The notes beneath the pieces are model-generated. The model did no database searches and was not told the origin of the DNA. It worked only from the letters and a program-made list of their open reading frames with translations. Source: Micromonospora citrea (lineage in GTDB: Bacteria > Actinomycetota > Actinomycetes > Mycobacteriales > Micromonosporaceae). From it: a DNA stretch of 64,000 nt. Positions 53,370 through 64,000 of this stretch are shown here, in pieces. Location of the stretch: NCBI RefSeq assembly GCF_900090315.1, contig NZ_FMHZ01000002.1, forward strand, positions 2,582,501-2,646,500, in the 5' to 3' direction. Within the stretch, counting starts at the first letter, position 1, and each line of letters opens with the position of its first letter. Both the position numbers and the translations under genes were made by a program.

Positions 53370-54338
53370 ATGGACGGACGGGAACGACGGCGCCGGGGCG
53401 TACGGCTGACGGCTGTCGCGCTGGTCGCACTGCTGGGGCTGGCGGCCTGCGGCAGCGGCGACTCCGGCGGGCGCGAGGACTCGGCCGCCAGCGCGCCGGA
53501 GGCGGCGCCGGCGGACCGGGACCGGGCCGGCGGCGCGGCGGAGCAGGGCGAGAAGGGCGCCGGCGCGGGCGCGCCGGACCTGCGCGTCGACCAGCGGTCC
53601 ATCATCTACACCGGCTCCATGCGGGTGAAGGTTGACGATGTGGACGCCGCCGCGCGCAGCGCGATCGCCACAGTGACGGCGGCCGGCGGCTTCATCGGGG
53701 GCGACCAGCGACGCAGCGCCGACGCCGACGCCACCGCGAGGCTGGAGCTGCGGGTGCCCGCCGCGAAGTTCCACGGCGTGGTGGACGAGTTGGCGAAGCT
53801 GGGCCGGCAGGAGCGGCGGGAGATCCGCACCGAGGACGTCACCGAGCAGGTGGTCGACCTGGACGCCCGGATCACCACGCAGCGCGCCCGGGTGGAGACC
53901 GCCCGCAAGCTGCTGGCCCGGGCCACCACGATCAGCGACCTGGTGTCGCTGGAGAACGAGCTGGCCCGCCGCGAGGCCGACCTGGCCTCCCTGCAGGCGA
54001 AGAAGGACAGGCTGGCCGACCTGACCAGCCTGTCGACGATCACCGTGTCGCTGGTCGGGCCGGACGCGAGCACCGCCGACGAGGAGACCGAGGTGGGCTT
54101 CATGGTCGGGCTCGAGGGCGGCTGGAAGGTCTTCCTGACCTCGATGACGATCCTGCTGACCGTGCTGGGCGCCGTGCTGCCGTGGCTGCTGGCGTTCGGC
54201 GTGCCGCTGGCCGTCCTGCTGATGGTGCTGCGCCGCCGCCGGCGTCGCGCCGGCCCGCCGCCGACCCGGCCGGGCGGACCGGCCGGCCCGCTGCCCACCG
54301 CGCCGCCGCCGGTGCCCGCGGCCCGGCCCGGGCAGTGA
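53370..54338 (+). CDS. DUF4349 lipoprotein
   Basis: A 322-residue surface lipoprotein: signal peptide with lipobox LTAVALVALLGLAACGS (Cys27), an acidic linker, then the DUF4349 core SIIYTGSMRVKVDDVDAAARSAIATVTAAGGFIGGDQ and the coiled coil TEQVVDLDARITTQRARVETARKLL. A C-terminal transmembrane helix (VFLTSMTILLTVLGAVLPWLLAFGV) and Pro-rich tail follow. Function unknown; members are often near lipid or cell-envelope genes. ATG 53370 follows GGGGAG. Its final coding stretch is repeated downstream. Confidence 0.85.
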   Translation: MDGRERRRRGVRLTAVALVALLGLAACGSGDSGGREDSAASAPEAAPADRDRAGGAAEQGEKGAGAGAPDLRVDQRSIIYTGSMRVKVDDVDAAARSAIATVTAAGGFIGGDQRRSADADATARLELRVPAAKFHGVVDELAKLGRQERREIRTEDVTEQVVDLDARITTQRARVETARKLLARATTISDLVSLENELARREADLASLQAKKDRLADLTSLSTITVSLVGPDASTADEETEVGFMVGLEGGWKVFLTSMTILLTVLGAVLPWLLAFGVPLAVLLMVLRRRRRRAGPPPTRPGGPAGPLPTAPPPVPAARPGQ

Positions 54339-54655
54339 CCGGGCGGGTGCCCGTCCGGGCGGTGCCCCGGGCGGGCACCGTCCCGGCCGTACCCGGGGCG
54401 GGCACCGTCCCGGCCGTGACCAGGCGGGCACCGTCCCGGCCGTGACCGGGCGGGCACCGTCCCGGCCGTGACCGGGCGGGCGCCCGTCTGGACGGTGACC
54501 GGGCGGGCACCGTCCCGGCCGTGACCAGGCGGGCACCGTCCCGGCCGCGACCGTGCAGGCGCCCGTCCGGACGGTGACCGGGCGGGCGCCGCTGCCCACC
54601 GCGCCGCCGGGTGCCCGCGGTGCGGGGCCGGGCAGTGACCCGCCGGCGCGGCTTC
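54339..54655. repeat. 26-27 bp minisatellite between the DUF4349 and M20 genes
   Basis: About eight tandem units with the core GCGGGCACCGTCCCGGCCGT (54371, 54398, 54424, 54450, 54503 and 54529) and variant units at 54345, 54476 and 54555. The block is flanked by two near copies of the DUF4349 gene end (CCGCTGCCCACCGCGCCGCC at 54290-54309 and 54590-54609), so the minisatellite has expanded between duplicated gene ends. No gene is seen. Confidence 0.85.
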
Positions 54656-55915
54656 CTACCGCGCCGCCGCCAGGGCCCGCAGCGCCGTCTGGACCATGAG
54701 CCGCACGCCGACCGGGATGGCCCGTTCGTCCACGTCGAACGAGGCCCGGTGCAGGTCCACGTTGGGGCCGGAGCGACCCACGCCGAGCCGGGCGAGCGCG
54801 CCGGGGACGTACTCCAGGTACCAGGAGAAGTCCTCGCCGCCCATGCTCTGCGGGGTCTCGGCGACGCCCTCCGGCCCGAGCGCGGCGGCGGTGGCGGCGG
54901 TCAGGACCTGGATGGCCCGCGAGTCGTTGCAGACCGGCGGGCGGCCACGCAGGTATTCCAGGTCGACCGTGGCCCCGGTCGGCGCGATCACGTCGCGGAC
55001 CACCTGACCCACGATCTTGGGAGCCAGCTCCCAGGTGTCCCGGTCCATCACCCGCAGGGTGCCGGAGGCGGACGCTTCGGAGGGGATGACGTTGTAACGG
55101 GTGCCGGCCGTGGCGTGCCCGAACACCAGCAGCAGCCCGCTGTTGGCCGGCACCCGGCGGCTGACCAGGGCCGGCACCTCGGTGATCAGGCGGCCGAGGG
55201 CGTCGACCAGGTCGACGGTCAGGTGCGGCCGGGCGGTGTGCCCGCCGGGGCCGGTCAGCCGGACGGTGACGTTGTCGGCGGCGGCGGTGATCGGGCCGAC
55301 CCGCAGACCCACCTTGCCGACCGGCTGGTTGGGGTCGCAGTGCAGCGCGAAGATCTGCACCACGTCGTCGAGGCCGCCGGCCTCGATGACCTCCAGCGAA
55401 CCGCAGGGCAGGATCTCCTCGGCGGGCTGGAAGATCAGGCGGACCCGGCCGGGCAGCTCGCCGAGGTCGGCGAGCTGGGCCAGCAGCATGCCGACGCCGA
55501 GCATGACGGTGGTGTGCACGTCGTGGCCGCAGGCGTGGCAGACGCCGTCGACGGTCGAGCGGTAGGGCACGTCCTTCGAGTCGGTCAGCGGCAGCGCGTC
55601 GATGTCGGCACGCAGCGCGACCACCGGACCGTCGGGTCGGCCGTCGATGTCGCAGATGACCCCGTTGCCCTTGGGCAGCAGTCGCGGGCGCAGCCCCGCC
55701 AGGGAGAGTTCCCGGGCGATCAGGGCTGCCGTCTCGAACTCCTCGCCGGAGAGCTCCGGATGCGAGTGGAGGTGGCGACGGGTGGCGATCAGCCCGGGCA
55801 CCCGGAGGGCGAGCAGGTGGTCCAGCTCGAACGGCAGGGGCTCGGACCCGGAAGGCGCCTCCGGCCAGGACGACGCCAGCTGGCCGCCGGTGGGCAGCGT
55901 CAACGCACTCGTCAC
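54656..55915 (-). CDS. M20-family amidohydrolase (peptidase/aminoacylase type)
   Basis: A 419-residue dimeric zinc hydrolase, like bacterial AmiA/AmiB aminoacylases. Metal-binding regions: IATRRHLHSHPELSGEEFET, CHACGHDVHTTVMLGVGMLLA (HACGHDxH motif), LIFQPAEEILPCGSLEVIEAG and MGGEDFSWYLEYVPGALARLG. Substrates would be N-acyl amino acids or peptide amides. GTG 55915 has a weak GAACGAGAA site. In M. tuberculosis, amiA1/amiB1 lie between Rv3304 and pmmB (recalled), matching the position here; only one copy is present. Confidence 0.85.
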   Translation of the reverse strand: MTSALTLPTGGQLASSWPEAPSGSEPLPFELDHLLALRVPGLIATRRHLHSHPELSGEEFETAALIARELSLAGLRPRLLPKGNGVICDIDGRPDGPVVALRADIDALPLTDSKDVPYRSTVDGVCHACGHDVHTTVMLGVGMLLAQLADLGELPGRVRLIFQPAEEILPCGSLEVIEAGGLDDVVQIFALHCDPNQPVGKVGLRVGPITAAADNVTVRLTGPGGHTARPHLTVDLVDALGRLITEVPALVSRRVPANSGLLLVFGHATAGTRYNVIPSEASASGTLRVMDRDTWELAPKIVGQVVRDVIAPTGATVDLEYLRGRPPVCNDSRAIQVLTAATAAALGPEGVAETPQSMGGEDFSWYLEYVPGALARLGVGRSGPNVDLHRASFDVDERAIPVGVRLMVQTALRALAAAR

Positions 55916-56598
55916 GTCGAATTCTCGTTCGCTAGAGATGGATGGATCATCAGGAACAGCAGACAGCCTAGACCTCCGGCGGTGACGCTGCGCAACCTCG
56001 TTCCGGTGATCGTCGGGACGCACAGCGTCACGTATGCCCTGCTGAGAGCGCTCGTAGATCTGCGGGACAGCAGGTAGATCGCGGTCGAACGCCGTCATCT
56101 GCCCCACACCTCCTACAACGCGTAACCGGCTCGGCCGTCGCCAAATCGACGCCGATCTCGGGGGCCGTCGTTCCGAATTGTCGCATTAGTCGGTCCGATG
56201 AACCGACACTCCGACAATTGGCCGACCATCGTCGGCGACGGGCCCCGGAGACTGTCACACAGTCGAGCACGGGACGACCGCACACCGTGTGCGTCCGAGT
56301 TCACCCGGTCGGGTTACCCCGAACCGCTGCGGCACACGCCGCGACCGGTGGGCCGCGCCGCCCCGCCGGGCACGGGAGCCGCCCGGGCGGCGTCGCCCCG
56401 GCCCGCTCCCGCGGAACTGCGTCGCCGACCGGCGACGGGAACTCCTCCGACTGTAGCGCTCGCCCGGCATGCGCCGCGACCTGCACAAACGTCCCGACCG
56501 GCCGGCCCGTACGGGCAGCGGGAACGGCCGACGGCCGCCCGCTGCGCCGGGTGCGCGGGACCGGACGGCCGTCGGTCGGAGCTTGATCAGAAGCTTGA
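55916..56598. promoter_or_regulatory. 683-bp region between the amidohydrolase and mutase genes
   Basis: No convincing gene. The part 55950-56230 is AT-richer and probably carries the minus-strand promoter of the amidohydrolase gene. It includes a nested dyad (AATTGTCG at 56176-56183 with CGACAATT at 56212-56219; GTCGGT at 56189-56194 with ACCGAC at 56202-56207) and further Arg/Pro-rich spurious frames to 56598. The part 56570-56598 repeats AGCTTGATCAGA twice, adjoining the mutase stop codon. Confidence 0.5.
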
Positions 56599-58182
<1,584 letters not shown>

Positions 58183-58349
58183 TAGCGGATGGTAGGACGC
58201 GCGACGGCTCCGGCGGGTGAGGGATACCGCACACCGGGCCGCAGGAGATCGACGAGAGGTGAACTTTCGGGCACGCAGTGTCGAGTTAGGGAAACGTCCG
58301 TCGCGTCGGCTTTCGCATCGGGCGTCGGAACCAGCAAGATAGGGGGGTT

Positions 58350-60551
<2,202 letters not shown>

Positions 60552-60599
60552 TCGCAGGGGAAGAAGCAGCGGTGATCCGCCGGCGTGCTATCAAGAGGC

Positions 60600-62324
60600 A
60601 TGCCGGCGGAAACCACTGACATCGACGACCTTCGCGAGCGAGCACGGCGCTGGCTCGACGACGACCCCGACCCGGCCAGCCGGGACGAGCTGCGGGCGGT
60701 GCTCGACCGCCTGCCGGCGAGCGCCCCGGAGCTGGCCGACCGGTTCGCCGGCCCGCTGACCTTCGGCACCGCCGGGCTGCGCGGCCCGCTGCGCGCCGGC
60801 CCGAACGGGATGAACCTCGCGGTGGTCACCCGGGCCGCCGCCGGGCTGGTCGCCTGGCTCGCGGCCCAGGGCGGCTCCGGCCCGCTGGTGATCGGGTACG
60901 ACGCCCGGCACGGTTCCCGCGAGTTCGCCGAGCGCACCGCCCAGGTCGCCACCGGCGCGGGACGCCCGGCGCTGCTGCTGCCCCGCCCCCTGCCCACCCC
61001 GGTGCTCGCCTACGCGGTGCGGCACCTCGGGGCGGTCGCCGGGGTGATGGTGACCGCCAGCCACAACCCGCCCCAGGACAACGGCTACAAGGTCTACCTC
61101 GGCGCGGAGCTGGGCGGCACGCTCGGGGCGGGCGCGCAGATCGTGCCGCCGGCCGACGCCGGCATCGAGGCCGCGATCCGGTCGGTCGGCCCGCTGGCGG
61201 AGGTGCCGCTCGGCCCTGCCGGGGAGGTCCTCGGCGACGACCTGGTCGCCTCGTACGTCGGGCGGGCCACCGCCGTCATCGACCCGGACGGGCCGCGCGA
61301 CCTGGCGGTGGCGTACACGCCGCTGCACGGGGTGGGCGCTGCGGTGCTCACGGCCGCCTTCGCCCGCGCCGGCTTCCCGGTGCCGGGGGTGGTGCCCGAG
61401 CAGGCGGAGCCGGACCCGGCGTTCCCGACCGTCTCCTTCCCCAACCCGGAGGAGCCGGGGGCGGTGGACCGGCTGATCGCGCTGGCCGAGTCGACCGGCG
61501 CCGACATCGCCATCGCCAACGACCCCGACGCGGACCGCTGCGCGGTGGTGGTCCGGGACACCGGCCCGGCGGCGAGCGCCCGGGGCGAGGTCGCCGGGCC
61601 CGCCGAGCCCGACGCCGACCGGCCCGGGTGGCGGATGCTGCGCGGCGACGAGGTGGGCGTACTGCTGGCCGACCACCTCATGCGGCGCGGCGTCACCGGC
61701 CTGTACGCCACCACGATCGTGTCGTCGTCCCTGCTGCGGGCCATGTGCGCCGCCCGGGGCCTGCCCTACGACGAGACGCTGACCGGGTTCAAGTGGATCG
61801 TGCGCGCCGGCGGTGGGGCCGAGCCGCTGGTCTTCGGCTACGAGGAGGCGCTCGGCTACTGCGTCGCCCCGGAGCACGTCCGCGACAAGGACGGCATCAC
61901 CGCCGCGCTGACGGTGGCCGAGCTGGCCGCCGGGCTCAGGGCGCGGGGGCGCACGCTCACCGACCGGCTGGACGAGCTGGCCGCCGAGTTCGGCGTGCAC
62001 CACACCGACCAGCTCTCGGTGCGGGTGGACGACCTGCGGGTCATCGCGGACGCCATGGCCCGGATCCGCGCCGCGACCCCGACCACGCTGCTCGGTCACC
62101 CGGTCACGGAGGCGCAGGACCTGCTCCCCGAGGCGGACGTGGTGATCCTGCGTACCCGGGCCGCCCGGGTGGTGATCCGCCCGTCCGGCACCGAGCCGAA
62201 GCTCAAGGCGTACCTGGAGGTGGTGGAGCCGGTGGCGGACGGCGACGTCGCCGCGGCCCGCGCCCGGGCCACGGACGCCGTGGCCGCCCTCCGCACGGAG
62301 ATGAAGACGGCCCTCAACCTCTGA
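60600..62324 (+). CDS. pmmB: Phosphohexomutase (PGM/PMM alpha-D-phosphohexomutase family)
   Basis: A 574-residue phosphosugar mutase that interconverts hexose-1- and 6-phosphates (glucose, mannose or ribose types) via a phosphoserine. Motifs: FGTAGLRGPLRAGPNGMN at the N-terminus, active-site serine loop GVMVTASHNPPQDNGYKVYL, metal loop ANDPDADRCAVVV, sugar loop FGYEEALGYCV, phosphate-binding RPSGTEPKLKAYLEV. ATG 60600 after AAGAGG. The M. tuberculosis neighbour order lpdA...amiB1...pmmB (recalled) matches. Confidence 0.92.
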   Translation: MPAETTDIDDLRERARRWLDDDPDPASRDELRAVLDRLPASAPELADRFAGPLTFGTAGLRGPLRAGPNGMNLAVVTRAAAGLVAWLAAQGGSGPLVIGYDARHGSREFAERTAQVATGAGRPALLLPRPLPTPVLAYAVRHLGAVAGVMVTASHNPPQDNGYKVYLGAELGGTLGAGAQIVPPADAGIEAAIRSVGPLAEVPLGPAGEVLGDDLVASYVGRATAVIDPDGPRDLAVAYTPLHGVGAAVLTAAFARAGFPVPGVVPEQAEPDPAFPTVSFPNPEEPGAVDRLIALAESTGADIAIANDPDADRCAVVVRDTGPAASARGEVAGPAEPDADRPGWRMLRGDEVGVLLADHLMRRGVTGLYATTIVSSSLLRAMCAARGLPYDETLTGFKWIVRAGGGAEPLVFGYEEALGYCVAPEHVRDKDGITAALTVAELAAGLRARGRTLTDRLDELAAEFGVHHTDQLSVRVDDLRVIADAMARIRAATPTTLLGHPVTEAQDLLPEADVVILRTRAARVVIRPSGTEPKLKAYLEVVEPVADGDVAAARARATDAVAALRTEMKTALNL

Positions 62325-62366
62325 CCCGCCCACCCGCTCCCCCGCTCCCCGCCCCCGCTTCCCGCG

Positions 62367-62427
62367 GTTGATCATGACGTTGCCGACCCGGGAAGCGCTT
62401 TCCGGCACCGGCAACGCCATGATCAAC
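62367..62427. repeat. Long imperfect palindrome with TTGATCATG arms
   Basis: Arms 62367-62385 and 62409-62427 pair at 18 of 19 positions (GTTGATCATGACGTTGCCG against its complement with one A/C mismatch). The centre contains the perfect AAGCGCTT palindrome. It lies between convergent genes and is a terminator-type dispersed repeat. Confidence 0.8.
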
Positions 62428-62436
62428 GCAAGTACG

Positions 62437-62520
62437 GGGCCGGGGCGGGGTGGGGTGGGGCGGGTGGGTGGGGCGGGGTGGGTGGGGAGCTGGGGTGGGG
62501 TCAGGGGCGGGGGCCCAGGG
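62437..62520. other. G-rich block at the 3' end of the GPP34 gene
   Basis: Many G3-G5 runs separated by 1-3 nt on the plus strand (for example GGGGCGGGGTGGGGTGGGG) continue into the gene end at 62501. It can form G-quadruplexes on that strand. Confidence 0.7.
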
Positions 62521-63178
62521 CGGCGTCTACGGCGCGGCCCAGGGCGGCCACGACGAGGCCCACCGAGGGGCGGACGACGGAGTCGTCGAGGCTGACGTTG
62601 CCCGAGAAGCCGGCGCCGCCGGCGATCTCCTCCAGGCGGCGGCGGGCGTCCCGGGCGGCGTCGCCGGTCAGGCCGAGCGCCGGCTCCATCCGCAGCACCG
62701 CGACCAGCGTGGCCAGGGCGGCGGTCCGCTCGTCGGGGAGCTGCCCGTCGGCCAGCGCCTCGGCCAGCCGGCGCCGGGTGTCCGCCTCCACCTCGGGGTC
62801 CACCGTCGGGTAGCGGTGCACGTGGATGAAACCCAGCTCGGTCTCGTCGACGTCGCGCACCACGCCCTGGGCGCACAGGTCGCCGAGGATCCTGTCGCGC
62901 AGGCCGTGCCGCAGCCGCTGCACCCAGGACGACGGGCTGTGCGGCGTGTCGGCGGCGATCCGGGCGAGCACCCCGTCGACGAGCGGCTCGCCGGTGGGCG
63001 TCGAATCGACCACCACCAGGGACCCCTCGGAATACACGATCCGCCCGGCCAGGGCCAGCTCGATCAGCACCGCGGCGGCCATCCCCAGGTCGAGGCTGAT
63101 CCGCGGCATGGTCGCCTTGCCGGTCTCGTCGTCGTACGCGAGGAGAAGCAGCTCTTCGGCGAGCGCAACACCAGTCAT
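62501..63178 (-). CDS. GPP34/GOLPH3-like protein
   Basis: A 225-residue mostly helical protein of the GOLPH3 (GPP34) family, which in eukaryotes binds PI4P. Bacterial roles are not established. The N-terminus LAEELLLLAYDDETGKATMPRISLDLGMAAAVLIELALAGRI is the conserved start of this family, and VDSTPTGEPLVDGVLARIAA follows. Residues at 85-150 include HGLRDRILGDLCAQGVVRDV. ATG 63178. It lies 168 bp convergent to pmmB across a long palindrome and a G-rich block. Confidence 0.85.
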   Translation of the reverse strand: MTGVALAEELLLLAYDDETGKATMPRISLDLGMAAAVLIELALAGRIVYSEGSLVVVDSTPTGEPLVDGVLARIAADTPHSPSSWVQRLRHGLRDRILGDLCAQGVVRDVDETELGFIHVHRYPTVDPEVEADTRRRLAEALADGQLPDERTAALATLVAVLRMEPALGLTGDAARDARRRLEEIAGGAGFSGNVSLDDSVVRPSVGLVVAALGRAVDAALGPRP

Positions 63179-63342
63179 GGCCGCAGACGCTAGCGGGTGC
63201 GCGCACCCCGCGCACCCACTGCGCCCCGACGACGCGCCGCCGCGACCACACGCCCCGCCGTCGCCGCAGGCCGGAGACGGTAGGCCAGGGACGGCACGCC
63301 GGGGCGGTCGGGGCACGCGCCCGACCGCCCCGGCGCGGCCGG

Positions 63343-64000
63343 TCAGCCCACCGTGCCGGTGCGACGGGCGTCGAGCATGAGCGCGTAGTGCAGCACGCGG
63401 CGCTTCGGGGCCGTCGCCAGGTATTCGTAGGCGAGCAGTTCACCGGTCGACGGGTGGAAGACCAGCAGCATCTGCGCCCGCTCCGGGTGCTGGCCCGTGG
63501 GCGGAACGAGGTCGGCGGTGACGGCCACCCCCTGGCGGCCGGCCCGGTCGACGACCCGGCCGCGCCACACGAAGCCGGGCTTCTCCGCGAGGATGGTGAG
63601 GAGGTCGGCCCGGGTCCGCCGCGGCACCAGGTAGCTGCTGTAGAGCTGGTACGTGCGCATGGCCAGCTCGCCCGCCGGCTTACCAGTCCCGAGCCAGCGC
63701 GCGAGTTCCGCCCGGTCGGCCGGCAACCGCCTGACCTGCGGGTCGGACGGGATCTCCCGGGCTCCCTCCGGCGGCCTGGTGGCCGAAGGGCTGGCAGCGG
63801 GCGTCTCCAGCGGCGGCCGCGTGGACCAGTATTCCCGGGACGCGGCGTCGGGGTACTCGACGCCCAGGATTCGATCGTCCTGCCACTGCCTGCCGTCGTC
63901 CGCCGCCCAGTGGCGGCGTTCCTGCACGTAGCTCATCGTGTGACCCTCGGGCGACGTCATCGTCGGTTCGCCCCAGGACTTGGTGTGGTGGTGTGAGTAG
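63343..64000 (-). CDS. CU044_5270-like surface protein (5' end outside window)
   Basis: The visible C-terminal 218 codons stay open to the right edge: the reading continues upstream of ATG 63960 as HHHTKSWGEPT, so the start lies beyond the window. Sequence features: REYWSTRPPLETP, PADRAELARWLGTGKP, FVWRGRVVDRAGRQGVAVTADL and LLVFHPSTGELLAYEYLA, which resemble the C-terminal portion of actinobacterial CU044_5270 proteins that are often encoded next to ECF sigma factors. Identification is by eye. No catalytic residues are recognised. Confidence 0.62.
   Translation of the reverse strand, partial: YSHHHTKSWGEPTMTSPEGHTMSYVQERRHWAADDGRQWQDDRILGVEYPDAASREYWSTRPPLETPAASPSATRPPEGAREIPSDPQVRRLPADRAELARWLGTGKPAGELAMRTYQLYSSYLVPRRTRADLLTILAEKPGFVWRGRVVDRAGRQGVAVTADLVPPTGQHPERAQMLLVFHPSTGELLAYEYLATAPKRRVLHYALMLDARRTGTVG

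Noticed and set aside
54339..54655. CRISPR-like array
   Set aside because: Units are adjacent or nearly so, with no unique spacers of 25-40 bp and no cas genes; it is a minisatellite.

Overview
The window is a very GC-rich actinomycete chromosome segment, most likely from the family Micromonosporaceae (Micromonospora or a close relative). The evidence is the strong G/C preference at third codon positions, many GTG starts and leaderless genes, pairs of Ser/Thr kinases with Pro/Ala linkers, the SigE-type ECF sigma factor, an orphan mycosin cassette, and long intergenic palindromes. Genus assignment is inference. About 58 protein genes are supported. No tRNA, rRNA, CRISPR array or intact insertion sequence was seen.

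Layout. 1-12.1 kb: the 5' part of a ferredoxin-NADP reductase, a rhomboid protease, a secreted lytic-transglycosylase-like protein, a PIN-PhoH ATPase, a small XRE regulator locus with repeated operator-like motifs, otsB, a short-chain cis-prenyltransferase, a geranylgeranyl-reductase-like flavoprotein and GTP-type PEP carboxykinase. 12.4-34.2 kb: a backbone of GtrA, PH-domain protein, birA, propionyl/acyl-CoA carboxylase beta (pccB), accE, maf and the biotinylated alpha subunit (accA). From memory, this order matches Mycobacterium tuberculosis Rv3277-Rv3285. Here it is opened by insertions: sigma factor/anti-sigma, M50 protease, GH25 lysozyme and a Ser/Thr kinase between pccB and accE; a type VII secretion-like substrate pair plus mycosin between accE and maf; and an O-methyltransferase, MFS pump, ABC drug exporter and PadR regulator between maf and accA.

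34-46 kb is an accessory zone: LysG/LysE amino-acid export, guaB1, a TetR regulator, a MarR-controlled heterodimeric ABC exporter, a truncated threonyl-tRNA synthetase paralogue preceded by a Thr-codon leader peptide and hairpin, and a PadR/HAAS-membrane-protein pair. 46-64 kb: DedA and DUF998 membrane proteins, lpdA quinone reductase, gamma-glutamylcyclotransferase, a four-gene minus-strand run (MBL hydrolase, coiled-coil protein, SCO6745-like protein, tandem GNAT), a DUF4349 lipoprotein, an M20 amidohydrolase, a methylmalonyl-CoA-mutase-type large subunit, a second membrane Ser/Thr kinase, a phosphohexomutase, a GPP34 protein and the 3' part of a CU044_5270-like protein.

Functionally, birA, pccB, accE and accA together make malonyl/methylmalonyl-CoA by biotin-dependent carboxylation, and the mutase at 56.6 kb interconverts branched acyl-CoAs in the same metabolic area. 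The most unusual features are the low-GC, mosaic, TTA-containing mycosin cassette, the Thr-responsive attenuator ahead of an editing-less ThrRS paralogue, recurrent tandem repeats sitting on gene 3' ends (six loci), and several repressor genes whose operator-like palindromes lie inside their own promoters.
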